From positions 62,001 to 126,000 of the forward strand of contig CAJTUZ010000001.1 in assembly GCA_910579735.1 (NCBI GenBank): 64,000 bases of DNA, read 5' to 3'. A program made the translations under genes and the position numbers. Position 1 is the first letter of the stretch, and each line of letters starts with the position of its first letter. This document shows positions 55,168-63,498 of this stretch, piece by piece. This stretch comes from an uncultured Lachnospiraceae bacterium. Lineage in GTDB: Bacteria; Bacillota; Clostridia; Lachnospirales; Lachnospiraceae. The notes under the pieces were generated by a model. It had not been told where the DNA came from. It made no database searches and saw only the letters and a list, made by a program, of their open reading frames with translations.

Positions 55168-57864
55168 ATGAGTAAAGAACTGGCAAAAACCTACGACCCG
55201 AAGAGCATAGAAGACCGTTTGTATGAGAAATGGATGGAGAAGAAATACTTCCATGCCGAGGTGGATGAGACGAAGAAACCGTTTACTATCGTGATCCCGC
55301 CCCCGAATATCACGGGACAGCTTCATATGGGACATGCGCTTGACAATACGATGCAGGACATTCTTATCCGTTTTAAAAGGATGCAGGGGTATAACGCGCT
55401 CTGGCAGCCGGGAACGGATCACGCTTCGATCGCGACGGAAGTGAAGATCATCGAGAAGTTAAAAGAAGAGGGCATCGAAAAAGAAGACCTTGGACGCGAA
55501 GGGTTTTTGGAACGGGCCTGGGAATGGAAAAAGGAGTATGGCGGACGGATCATCGGTCAGCTGAAGAAACTAGGCTCTTCCTGTGACTGGGACAGAGAGC
55601 GTTTTACGATGGACGAGGGCTGTAATAAGGCAGTTACGGAAGTCTTCTGTAAAATGCACGAAAAAGGATGGATCTATAAAGGCAGCAGGATCATCAACTG
55701 GTGTCCGGTCTGCAATACGTCCATTTCCGATGCGGAAGTGGAATACGAGGAGCAGGCGGGCCATTTCTGGCATATCAAATATCCGCTCGTAGACGAAAAC
55801 GGACAGCCGAGCAAGACAGAATTTCTGGAGTTTGCAACGACCCGTCCCGAGACAATGCTTGGTGATACGGCGGTTGCAGTCAATCCGAAAGACGAAAGAT
55901 ACACCTATTTAAAAGGCAGACAGGTTTGGCTGCCGATCGTCAACAAGGCGATTCCCGTTGTGGAAGACGAATATGTTGATATGGAATTCGGTACCGGTGT
56001 CGTAAAGATCACGCCGGCCCACGACCCGAACGACTTTGAAGTCGGCAGGCGGCATGGTCTTCCTGAAGTCAATATTATGAACGATGATGCGACGATCAAT
56101 GCAAACGGCGGTAAATATGCAGGTTTAGACCGTTATGAGGCAAGAAAGCGGATTGTGGAAGAACTGGAGCAGGAAGGACTTTTGGTAAAAATAGAAGATT
56201 ATTCCCATAATGTCGGAACACATGACCGCTGCGGCACGACGATCGAGCCGTTAATTAAGAAGCAGTGGTTCGTGAAGATGGATGAGTTGATAAAGCCTGC
56301 GGTAGAAGCGGTAAAGAGCGGTGATATCAAGCTGATTCCCGAACGTATGGAGAAGACTTATTTTAACTGGACGGACAATATCAGAGACTGGTGTATCAGC
56401 CGTCAGCTTTGGTGGGGCCACCGTATACCGGCCTATTATTGTGATCAATGCGGTGAGATCGTAGTGGCGGGAGAAATGCCGGCGGTATGTCCCAAATGCG
56501 GCAGCACGCACTTTACGCAGGATGAGGATACGCTGGATACCTGGTTTTCTTCGGCGCTCTGGCCTTTTTCTACATTAGGATGGCCGGAAAAGACGAAAGA
56601 ACTGGAATATTTTTATCCGACTGATGTATTGGTAACCGGATACGACATTATCTTTTTCTGGGTCATCCGTATGATCTTCTCCGGATATGAGCAGATGAAC
56701 GAAAAACCGTTCAATACGGTGCTCTTCCATGGACTTGTAAGGGATTCGCAGGGACGTAAGATGAGTAAATCTCTCGGAAACGGTATCGATCCACTAGAAG
56801 TGATCGATCAGTACGGCGCGGATGCGCTGCGGCTTACCCTGATCACGGGAAATGCGCCGGGCAACGATATGCGTTTCTATTATGAGAGGGTGGAAGCAAG
56901 CCGTAATTTTGCGAATAAAGTATGGAATGCATCCCGTTTTATCATGATGAATATGGAACAGGCGGAAGAAAAAACAGGTGCGCGCGGCTGGGAAACTTCA
57001 TATGATAAGATTAAGGAGTCTTTAGAGCCTGCCGATAAATGGATTATATCCAGGCTGAATACGCTTATTCAGGATGTTACGGACAATATGGAGCATTTTG
57101 AACTTGGCATTGCCGTACAAAAGGTATATGATTTTATTTGGGACGAATTCTGCGACTGGTATATCGAGATGGTGAAGCCGCGTCTTTATAATAAGGAAGA
57201 AAAAGACGAAAATGGCAGAAACGCGGCGTTGTGGACGCTGAAAAACGTGCTCATGGATGCGCTGAAACTGCTGCATCCGTACATGCCTTTTATTACGGAA
57301 GAAATTTTTTCCACGATACAGGCAGAGGAAGAATCCATTATGATTTCCCGCTGGCCGGTATATACGCAGGAAAGATGCTTCACAGAAGAAGAAGCGGCGA
57401 TCGAACTGATGAAGGAAGCCGTTCGCGGGATCAGGAATGTCCGTACGCAGATGAACGTCGCACCTTCCAGAAAGGCAGCCGTATTCGTTGTCAGTAACAA
57501 GGAAGAAGTAAGGCGTGTTTTCGACGAAGGAATGCTGTTTTTTACGTCTCTTGCAGGCGCTTCCGAAGTGACGATACAGGCAGACCGCGCGGGCATTGCG
57601 GATGATGCGGTCTCAGTTGTGATCCCGGATGCGGTGCTTTATATACCTTTTGCGGAACTGGTTGATATCAAACAGGAGATCGAACGTTTAGAGAAGGAGA
57701 AAAAGCGTCTGGAAGGCGAACTTGCGCGTGTAAACGGTATGCTTCATAATGAGAAATTCATGTCCAAAGCGCCGGAGGCAAAAGTGGCCGAAGAGCGTGC
57801 GAAATTGGAAAAATATACCCAGATGATGGAACAGGTGACCATACGTCTGACACAATTGGGGTAG
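55168..57864 (+). CDS. valS: Valyl-tRNA synthetase
   Basis: An 898-residue class Ia synthetase, full length. The HIGH motif is GQLHMGHALDNTMQD (HMGH, about residue 51), the editing CP1 domain contains FATTRPETMLGDTAVAVNP and HDPNDFEVG, and the KMSKS loop is GRKMSKSLGNG (about residue 530). The C-terminal coiled-coil arm (about 830-898, IERLEKEKKRLEGELARVNG) is characteristic of ValRS. The frame is open upstream to 55006 but that part is the T-box leader; AAAGGAG at 55155-55161 sets the start. Expression is controlled by uncharged tRNA-Val. Confidence 0.97.
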   Translation: MSKELAKTYDPKSIEDRLYEKWMEKKYFHAEVDETKKPFTIVIPPPNITGQLHMGHALDNTMQDILIRFKRMQGYNALWQPGTDHASIATEVKIIEKLKEEGIEKEDLGREGFLERAWEWKKEYGGRIIGQLKKLGSSCDWDRERFTMDEGCNKAVTEVFCKMHEKGWIYKGSRIINWCPVCNTSISDAEVEYEEQAGHFWHIKYPLVDENGQPSKTEFLEFATTRPETMLGDTAVAVNPKDERYTYLKGRQVWLPIVNKAIPVVEDEYVDMEFGTGVVKITPAHDPNDFEVGRRHGLPEVNIMNDDATINANGGKYAGLDRYEARKRIVEELEQEGLLVKIEDYSHNVGTHDRCGTTIEPLIKKQWFVKMDELIKPAVEAVKSGDIKLIPERMEKTYFNWTDNIRDWCISRQLWWGHRIPAYYCDQCGEIVVAGEMPAVCPKCGSTHFTQDEDTLDTWFSSALWPFSTLGWPEKTKELEYFYPTDVLVTGYDIIFFWVIRMIFSGYEQMNEKPFNTVLFHGLVRDSQGRKMSKSLGNGIDPLEVIDQYGADALRLTLITGNAPGNDMRFYYERVEASRNFANKVWNASRFIMMNMEQAEEKTGARGWETSYDKIKESLEPADKWIISRLNTLIQDVTDNMEHFELGIAVQKVYDFIWDEFCDWYIEMVKPRLYNKEEKDENGRNAALWTLKNVLMDALKLLHPYMPFITEEIFSTIQAEEESIMISRWPVYTQERCFTEEEAAIELMKEAVRGIRNVRTQMNVAPSRKAAVFVVSNKEEVRRVFDEGMLFFTSLAGASEVTIQADRAGIADDAVSVVIPDAVLYIPFAELVDIKQEIERLEKEKKRLEGELARVNGMLHNEKFMSKAPEAKVAEERAKLEKYTQMMEQVTIRLTQLG

Positions 57865-57908
57865 AACCGCAATTACAGTAAACTTACAAATTTCCAACAA
57901 AGTTGCAA

Positions 57909-57937
57909 TTGCAATAAGCGTGCTTTTGTTATAGAAT
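57909..57937 (+). promoter_or_regulatory. Promoter of the DUF342-folC operon
   Basis: TTGCAA at 57909-57914, a 17-bp spacer and TAGAAT at 57932-57937, 30 bases before the start of the DUF342 gene. Confidence 0.6.
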
Positions 57938-57966
57938 GTATAAAGAGGCAGTAGGAGGTGAGTCTT

Positions 57967-59475
57967 GTGAGTTCATTTTCTTCAGAACAACTGGATAGAT
58001 TAAAATCCGCGATGGCGAAACTGAAAGAAACGGTTGAGCCTGAATTTAGTGTACCCGAAGAAGCGGATATTCCGGTAGAGGAAGAAGAGAGTGTCTTCGC
58101 CAAAGGGACTTACATGAAAGTCGATGAGGATGAAATGGCTGCATGGCTTTATTTAATGCCTCCGGAACCGGGAATGGAATATACGAAAGACGATCTGATC
58201 ACATACCTGAATCAGCATGGCGTTGTAGAGGGACTGCATCAGTCCAACCTGTCCGCGATGATCAAGAAGAAGGTTTACAACAGGGAGATTTTAGTTGCCA
58301 AAGGGCGGGAGATACAGGATGGCGCGGATGGCTATTTTGAATATCTTTTTACACCGGAGGAATATGGCGTACCGAAGATCAGAGAAGACGGTTCTGTAGA
58401 TTATACGAACATCAATGCACTGCAAAACGTTAAGGCCGGTGAAAAAGTGGCGATCTACCATCAGGCGGTACAGTCGGTAGATGGCTGTACGGTGCTCGGC
58501 AACGTTATGCAGGGTAAACTTTACAGGGATCTTCCGCCGATGCGCGGGAAAGGCATCCGTCGTGAAGACGAGGCTTATTATGCGCAGTCTGACGGTAAGA
58601 TAGAGGTAAAGGATGGCAAAATAGATATCCAGAATGTGCATGAGATATCCGGGGATGTGGATATGATCATCGGCAAGGTGGAATTTTTCGGAGACATTAT
58701 CATATACGGCAACGTGGAAGAGGGTGTTACCGTCCGGGCCGGCAGAAATATCGAAATTCACGGCTCCACGAGTCTGGCCAATTTGTATGCGGGCGGCGAC
58801 ATTATTTTATCCCGCGGCATTCAGGGGGGCAATAAGGCCAAAGTATCGGCAAGAGGCAACGTATATGCGGACTTTATCGAGCATACTACGGTAGAGGCCG
58901 GCGGTATCGTGCAGGCCAATATCATTATGAACTCCAATGTGTCGGCCAAAGATAAAGTGATCGCGACCGGCAAAAAGGGCGCTATCATCGGCGGTTATGT
59001 GAATGCGATCAAAGGCGTTGAGGCTACCAACGCGGGCAACGTCGCGGAGATCAAGACGATCATCCACTGCGGATACGAGGCGCAGACACATGAAATGCTT
59101 CTCGATATCAGGCGAAGGGAAACGGATCTGAAAGCCAAGATAGCGGAACTGGTCGATACGATGTCGGGAGCGCTGCGCGAGAAGCGTATGAAGGGCACAC
59201 AGACATCGGAAGCAACAGAGAAACGGCTTTCCGAATGGGATAGATTAAAGGACCAGTATTTCATGGAACTGGATAAGGTGGAAAGTGAACGGACCAGTCT
59301 GGAAGAAGTGGTCGAAATGAGTAAAGGGACAGAAATCAAGATCGATGGTAATATTTACCGGGGCGTCGTCATCTGCATCAATGCGGAACAGATGATGATT
59401 GAGAGAAATACCTGCTATATGAGGTATAACGTCGAAAAAGGAGTGATAGAAGGTAATGTCATCATACATAACTGA
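57967..59475 (+). CDS. DUF342 / FapA family polymerisation-like protein
   Basis: A 502-residue DUF342 (FapA) protein. The N-terminal acidic region (about residues 1-60) is followed by an alpha/beta segment, then a right-handed beta-helix core built of short Gly/Asn turns (IHEISGDVDMIIGKVEFFGD, VTVRAGRNIEIHGS, AGGDIILSRGIQGG), and a C-terminal coiled coil (about residues 380-450). FapA-type proteins are implicated in polar organisation in Vibrio but exist in many non-flagellated Firmicutes with unknown function. AGGAGG at 57953-57958 best suits the GTG at 57967. The 3' end overlaps folC by 20 bases. Confidence 0.88.
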   Translation: MSSFSSEQLDRLKSAMAKLKETVEPEFSVPEEADIPVEEEESVFAKGTYMKVDEDEMAAWLYLMPPEPGMEYTKDDLITYLNQHGVVEGLHQSNLSAMIKKKVYNREILVAKGREIQDGADGYFEYLFTPEEYGVPKIREDGSVDYTNINALQNVKAGEKVAIYHQAVQSVDGCTVLGNVMQGKLYRDLPPMRGKGIRREDEAYYAQSDGKIEVKDGKIDIQNVHEISGDVDMIIGKVEFFGDIIIYGNVEEGVTVRAGRNIEIHGSTSLANLYAGGDIILSRGIQGGNKAKVSARGNVYADFIEHTTVEAGGIVQANIIMNSNVSAKDKVIATGKKGAIIGGYVNAIKGVEATNAGNVAEIKTIIHCGYEAQTHEMLLDIRRRETDLKAKIAELVDTMSGALREKRMKGTQTSEATEKRLSEWDRLKDQYFMELDKVESERTSLEEVVEMSKGTEIKIDGNIYRGVVICINAEQMMIERNTCYMRYNVEKGVIEGNVIIHN

Positions 59476-60796
59476 TTCGACGGATGCCTATACGCGGGCG
59501 GAGCAGTATATTTTCTCCATCCCCAAATTTACGAAAAAAAACAGCATGGAACATACCAGATGCTTTTTAAGGCATCTGGGGTGTCCGAAGCGAGAACATG
59601 TCAGAACGATCCACGTGGCAGGCACAAACGGAAAAGGTTCCGTTTGTGCTTATTTGCGTTCTGTCTTGCAGGAGGCGGGATTTTCGACAGGAATGTTCAT
59701 ATCGCCGCATCTTGTATCGATGCGGGAACGCTTTGTCATAAACGGTGAGATCATTTCGGAGGATGAGTTTGTCCGGGCATTTGAAGGAGTGGCCGAAAAA
59801 CTGCGCAGCATGCCGGAAGAACTTCGGCTGACAGACTATCATCCGACTTTTTTTGAATATCTTTTTTTCATGGCAATACTGCTGTTTGAGCAGCATGAAG
59901 TGCAGTACAGAATATTGGAAACGGGACTCGGCGGCCGTCTGGATGCGACGAATGCGATAGACGAGAAAGATGTATGCGTTATTACGTCTATTGGTTATGA
60001 TCATATGGAATATCTCGGGGAAACACTGCCGGAGATTGCCGCCGAAAAGGCGGGGATTTTCCGGAAAAATGTGCCTGTCGTACATTTTGATAAAGAAAAA
60101 ACTGTTACGAAAATATTGGAAAAATGTGCCGGTTCCGTGGGGACTGTGGCGTATTTGACAGATTTTCGGGCGATAAAAGAAATAAATAGTAGTCATAAAA
60201 GTATTGATTTTTCTCTCCAATCAAATTATTATGGTTATATTAGGTTACGTGTGCCTACTATAGCTTTTTATCAGATAGAGAACGCCGCGCTTGCCGTTGC
60301 GGCGATAGAACATCTGCCGGAGAGAGAACTGATTAGTGCGGAACATTTAAGAGACGGCATCAGGAAGACTTATTGGGAGGGCAGGATGGAAGAGATCATG
60401 CCTTCGGTTTATCTGGACGGTGCGCACAATACCGATGGGATACGTGCCTTTTTACAGTCAGTAGGCAAAGATGGCTGTACGGGGAAAAGATGGCTTCTTT
60501 TTTCCATGGTAAAAGAGAAACAGTATCAGGCCGTAATGGATCTGCTTGCACAGTCCGGACTGTTTGATACGGTGTTTGTAACGGTGATCACGGATGCAAG
60601 AGCTTTGCCGTTACGCGATATGGCGGATTATTTCAGACAATATACGGATATGGTGACAGAGGAGTTTGACAGATTGGACCGCGCGTTTGGCGCTGTTACA
60701 AAGCGGCGCGGGGAAGAAGACAGGGTGTATATTGTCGGTTCATTATATTTGGCGGGCGAAGTGAAAGCCCTTTTAAGGAGGCACTCGCATGATTAA
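59456..60796 (+). CDS. folC: Folylpolyglutamate synthase / dihydrofolate synthase
   Basis: A 446-residue Mur-ligase-superfamily enzyme that adds glutamate to (dihydro)folate. The ATP loop is HVAGTNGKGSVCAYL (about residues 50-64); VFISPHLVSMRERF (about 80-93) is the omega-type loop; ETGLGGRLDATNAI (about 158-171) and VITSIGYDHMEYLG (about 176-189) follow; the C-terminal domain carries YLDGAHNTDG (about 318-327), the hallmark DGAHN. Length is normal. The ATG overlaps DUF342 by 20 bases, so the genes are coupled. The 3' end overlaps the 49-aa gene by eight. Confidence 0.95.
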   Translation: MSSYITDSTDAYTRAEQYIFSIPKFTKKNSMEHTRCFLRHLGCPKREHVRTIHVAGTNGKGSVCAYLRSVLQEAGFSTGMFISPHLVSMRERFVINGEIISEDEFVRAFEGVAEKLRSMPEELRLTDYHPTFFEYLFFMAILLFEQHEVQYRILETGLGGRLDATNAIDEKDVCVITSIGYDHMEYLGETLPEIAAEKAGIFRKNVPVVHFDKEKTVTKILEKCAGSVGTVAYLTDFRAIKEINSSHKSIDFSLQSNYYGYIRLRVPTIAFYQIENAALAVAAIEHLPERELISAEHLRDGIRKTYWEGRMEEIMPSVYLDGAHNTDGIRAFLQSVGKDGCTGKRWLLFSMVKEKQYQAVMDLLAQSGLFDTVFVTVITDARALPLRDMADYFRQYTDMVTEEFDRLDRAFGAVTKRRGEEDRVYIVGSLYLAGEVKALLRRHSHD

Positions 60797-60938
60797 TTTT
60801 GAAGAAGAGTTGAAGAAATTTCATCCCAGCCTTGAGGTGGAGGATGCGGAAGAGGCGATATATAATCAGGATCTGACAGATATGGCGGATCTTATGATCA
60901 AGGTGGTAAAGGAATCGAAGTCGGCGAAAGAGGTGTAA
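60789..60938 (+). CDS. Small acidic protein (49 aa) between folC and the TPR gene
   Basis: A 49-residue frame starting MINFEEELKKFHPSLEVEDA, rich in Glu and Asp, predicted to be helical, without Cys or membrane helix. It has an excellent ribosome binding site (AAGGAGG at 60775-60781, 7 nt before the ATG), overlaps the folC stop by eight bases and ends seven bases before the TPR gene, so it sits in a tightly packed operon. I do not recognise a family; position between two conserved genes supports a real gene. Confidence 0.75.
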   Translation: MINFEEELKKFHPSLEVEDAEEAIYNQDLTDMADLMIKVVKESKSAKEV

Positions 60939-60945
60939 ATTATAA

Positions 60946-62367
60946 ATGAAATGTTATAATTGCGGATGTGACTTGTCCGGACACGATTATTGTACCGGCT
61001 GCGGCGCCGATGTATCCCTTTACAAGAAGATCATATATATATCCAACAGATTTTATAATGATGGACTGGAGAGAGCAGGTGTCAGAGATCTGACCGGCGC
61101 TATTGCAAGTTTACGTCAAAGTTTGAAGTTTGATAAAAATAATGTGGAAGCAAGGAATTTGCTCGGACTGGTCTATTTTGAGACCGGCGAGGTCGTAGCG
61201 GCGCTGAGCGAATGGGTTATCAGTAAGAATCTGCGCCCGAAGAAAAATGTCGCTGACGATTATATAGATATGATACAGACCAATCCTACCAGACTGGATA
61301 CGATCAATCAGACGATCAAAAAATATAACCAGGCGCTTACCTATTGTCATCAGGAGAGCATGGATCTGGCTGTGATACAGCTTAAAAAAGTATTATCTTT
61401 GAACCCGAAATTCATTCGGGCTCATCAGCTGCTGGCGCTTCTTTATATCAATGGTGAAGAATGGGAGAAGGCAAAACGGGAGCTTGCCAAGTGCGTCCAG
61501 ATCGACGCGAATAATACGACCACGCTTCGCTATATGAAGGAAGTAGACGAAATGCTGCTTCCCGAAGAAGGCATGAAGGCAGGCGGTAAAAAGAAAGGCA
61601 AGTCGAACGATGTCGTGAAATACCAAAGCGGCAACGAGACGATCATACAACCCGTCAACATCAGAGAAGGCAAGGGTGTGGGATCGCTGTTAAACTTGGG
61701 GATCGGACTTCTGATCGGTATCGCGATTGCCGTATGTCTTATTTTGCCCGCGCAGATACAGAATGCCAAGGCAGGCATTAACGACGATCTCCGCATGGTC
61801 AGCGAACAGTCGGACGCCAAATCGGCGACGATCGATGAACTGGAACAGCAGGTGAACGAGCTGCAGGCGGAAAACAGCACACTGCGGCAGGATATGGATG
61901 CTTATACAAATCAGGATGGCAGTCTTGAATCTTATGATACGCTCCTGAAAGCAGCAGACGCTTATCTGACGAATCAGGAAGATGTGGTGACGGTTGCCGA
62001 TTATCTGGAAGAAATTAACCGGATCGAAGAGGAACAGGAGGAAGAAACAGAGAATTCCGAGGCATATGACAAACTGTACAATACGCTTCTGGCGCTGATC
62101 GGGCCGACAGTGGCTGATTCTTATTATGATGCGGGATATGAGTTCTACAGACAGGAGGACTATCAGGCTGCGATTCCGGATCTGGAAAAGGCATATCAGT
62201 ACGATGCGACAAACGGGGATGCGCTTTATTATCTGGCGAATTCTTATAACAGCGTAGGACGCAGTGAAGATGCGAAAGAGGCATACAAACAGGTTATCGA
62301 GCTTTTCCCGGGAACCGTGAAAGCGACCAAGTCTGCAACGTTTTTGGCGGAACTTGGCGGTGAATGA
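60946..62367 (+). CDS. Zinc-ribbon, TPR and membrane protein
   Basis: A 473-residue protein. The first 20 residues are a zinc ribbon (MKCYNCGCDLSGHDYCTGCG; Cys3, Cys6, Cys16, Cys19). TPR-like helices follow (about residues 40-75 and 140-200, e.g. ARNLLGLVYFETGEVVAALS). One membrane helix lies at about residues 245-266 (LLNLGIGLLIGIAIAVCLIL), then a coiled coil (about 285-325, IDELEQQVNELQAENSTLRQ) and two further TPR motifs near the C-terminus outside the membrane. Probably a scaffold for an envelope or division complex (inference). Last gene of the operon; a terminator follows. Confidence 0.8.
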   Translation: MKCYNCGCDLSGHDYCTGCGADVSLYKKIIYISNRFYNDGLERAGVRDLTGAIASLRQSLKFDKNNVEARNLLGLVYFETGEVVAALSEWVISKNLRPKKNVADDYIDMIQTNPTRLDTINQTIKKYNQALTYCHQESMDLAVIQLKKVLSLNPKFIRAHQLLALLYINGEEWEKAKRELAKCVQIDANNTTTLRYMKEVDEMLLPEEGMKAGGKKKGKSNDVVKYQSGNETIIQPVNIREGKGVGSLLNLGIGLLIGIAIAVCLILPAQIQNAKAGINDDLRMVSEQSDAKSATIDELEQQVNELQAENSTLRQDMDAYTNQDGSLESYDTLLKAADAYLTNQEDVVTVADYLEEINRIEEEQEEETENSEAYDKLYNTLLALIGPTVADSYYDAGYEFYRQEDYQAAIPDLEKAYQYDATNGDALYYLANSYNSVGRSEDAKEAYKQVIELFPGTVKATKSATFLAELGGE

Positions 62368-62403
62368 TATTCGGGGAACGATATGAAAATGATAAAAATA
62401 CGA

Positions 62404-62436
62404 AAGAGAGCAGGGAACACCCTTGTTCTCTTTTTT
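62404..62436 (+). terminator. Terminator before the spoIIA operon
   Basis: A 12-bp stem with one bulge and one G-U pair (62404-62415 with 62420-62432), a 4-nt loop and a T-run. It ends the DUF342-folC operon 36 bases before spoIIAA. I could not find a convincing sigma-H promoter for spoIIA, which leaves its promoter upstream of or within the terminator region. Confidence 0.75.
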
Positions 62437-62471
62437 GTTTTGAAAAGATATCGCAAAGAAAGGGGAAGCAA

Positions 62472-62777
62472 ATGGAAGAGGAATTCAAAGTAATTGACAA
62501 TTATCTGATGATAAGGATGCCGAATGAGATAGATCATCACCACTCGAGCAGCATCAGCAAAACGGCGGATGAATACATTATGGATGAAAAGGTGGGAAAT
62601 GTGGTGTTTGATTTTGAAAGGACAACCTTTATGGACAGTTCTGGGATCGGCATTATAGTTGGCAGATACAAGAAGATATCCTGTTTTGGCGGCAAAGTTT
62701 TTGCCATCAATGCCGATAACCGTATCCGCAGGATCTTATTGCTATCTGGTTTACATAAGATTGTGGAAATCATGTAA
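62472..62777 (+). CDS. spoIIAA: Anti-sigma-F factor antagonist SpoIIAA
   Basis: A 101-residue STAS-domain protein. VVFDFERTTFMDSSGIGIIV (about residues 44-63) carries the phosphorylatable Ser (56/57) in the D-S-S-G motif, and GRYKKISCFGGKVF follows, very close to SpoIIAA of Bacillus. When unphosphorylated it binds SpoIIAB and frees sigma F in the forespore. The start at 62472 has AAAGGGGAAG upstream; the frame opens earlier at 62364 but that overlaps the terminator. First gene of the spoIIA operon. Confidence 0.93.
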   Translation: MEEEFKVIDNYLMIRMPNEIDHHHSSSISKTADEYIMDEKVGNVVFDFERTTFMDSSGIGIIVGRYKKISCFGGKVFAINADNRIRRILLLSGLHKIVEIM

Positions 62778-62919
62778 GGGCAAAGACAATGGAATGCAAA
62801 ATGTGGAAGAAGCAAAACCGGTAAAAGGCGGCGGACTGTGGAAGCATCAGGAGTGTGACAGGCGCTGTGACTGGAAGCGCAGCCGCAGACAACATGCAGA
62901 AAGGGGCATATTCAGCAAA

Positions 62920-63399
62920 ATGATAGAAATCGTAAATTGGAATAAAGATACACAGGTGAAAAATGAGATGAAACTGGAATTTCGGGCAATCTCCGACAAT
63001 GAGGCGTTTGCCAGAACTGCGGTAGCGGCTTTTGTCGCCCAGCTTAATCCGACACTGGAAGAAATCTCGGATATTAAGACGGCGGTATCGGAGGCCGTGA
63101 CCAATTCCATTATTCACGGTTACGAAGGAAGAGAGGGAGAAGAGAATAAAGTATGGGTGACCTGCTTTATCAAAAACGACATATTGGAAGTGGAGATCAG
63201 AGACTGCGGCGTCGGTATCGAGGATATCGATAAAGCGATGGAACCTCTTTATACAACGAAACCGGAACTGGAACGCTCCGGTATGGGTTTTGCCTTTATG
63301 GAAGCTTTTATGGACGATCTGGAAGTCATATCGGAAGTGGGACAGGGGACAAGCATACATATGGTCAAAAAACTCGGGATCACTCCGTGGATAAACTGA
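62920..63399 (+). CDS. spoIIAB: Anti-sigma-F factor / kinase SpoIIAB
   Basis: A GHKL-type protein kinase that holds sigma F and phosphorylates SpoIIAA. Motifs are IKTAVSEAVTNSIIHGYEG (N box), EIRDCGVGIEDIDKAM (G1) and KPELERSGMGFAFMEAFMDD (ATP lid/G2). The canonical start of the family aligns with VKNEMKLEF, that is GTG 62956, but no ribosome binding site precedes it. ATG 62920 has AAAGGGG at 62900-62906, 13 nt away, giving a 12-residue extension; ATG 62794 would add 54. I give 62920 as a compromise. The gap to spoIIAA is unusually long. Confidence 0.9.
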   Translation: MIEIVNWNKDTQVKNEMKLEFRAISDNEAFARTAVAAFVAQLNPTLEEISDIKTAVSEAVTNSIIHGYEGREGEENKVWVTCFIKNDILEVEIRDCGVGIEDIDKAMEPLYTTKPELERSGMGFAFMEAFMDDLEVISEVGQGTSIHMVKKLGITPWIN

Positions 63400-63456
63400 A
63401 AAACCGGGGGTTTTTCAGTTGTCAGTTTGTGCAGGCAGGGCCTTACACAAACTGAC
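63394..63456 (+). other. Tandem hairpins between spoIIAB and sigF
   Basis: Hairpin 1: AACTGAAAAACC (63394-63405), loop GGG, GGTTTTTCAGTT (63409-63420), a perfect 12-bp stem that includes the spoIIAB stop codon. Hairpin 2: GTCAGTTTGTG (63421-63431) with CACAAACTGAC (63446-63456), a perfect 11-bp stem. Neither is followed by a T-run. They separate two genes that are normally adjacent or overlapping. Confidence 0.75.
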
Positions 63457-63498
63457 GGGCTGTGGGAAGCTGAATAGAAAGGGGTATGAGAATATCGT

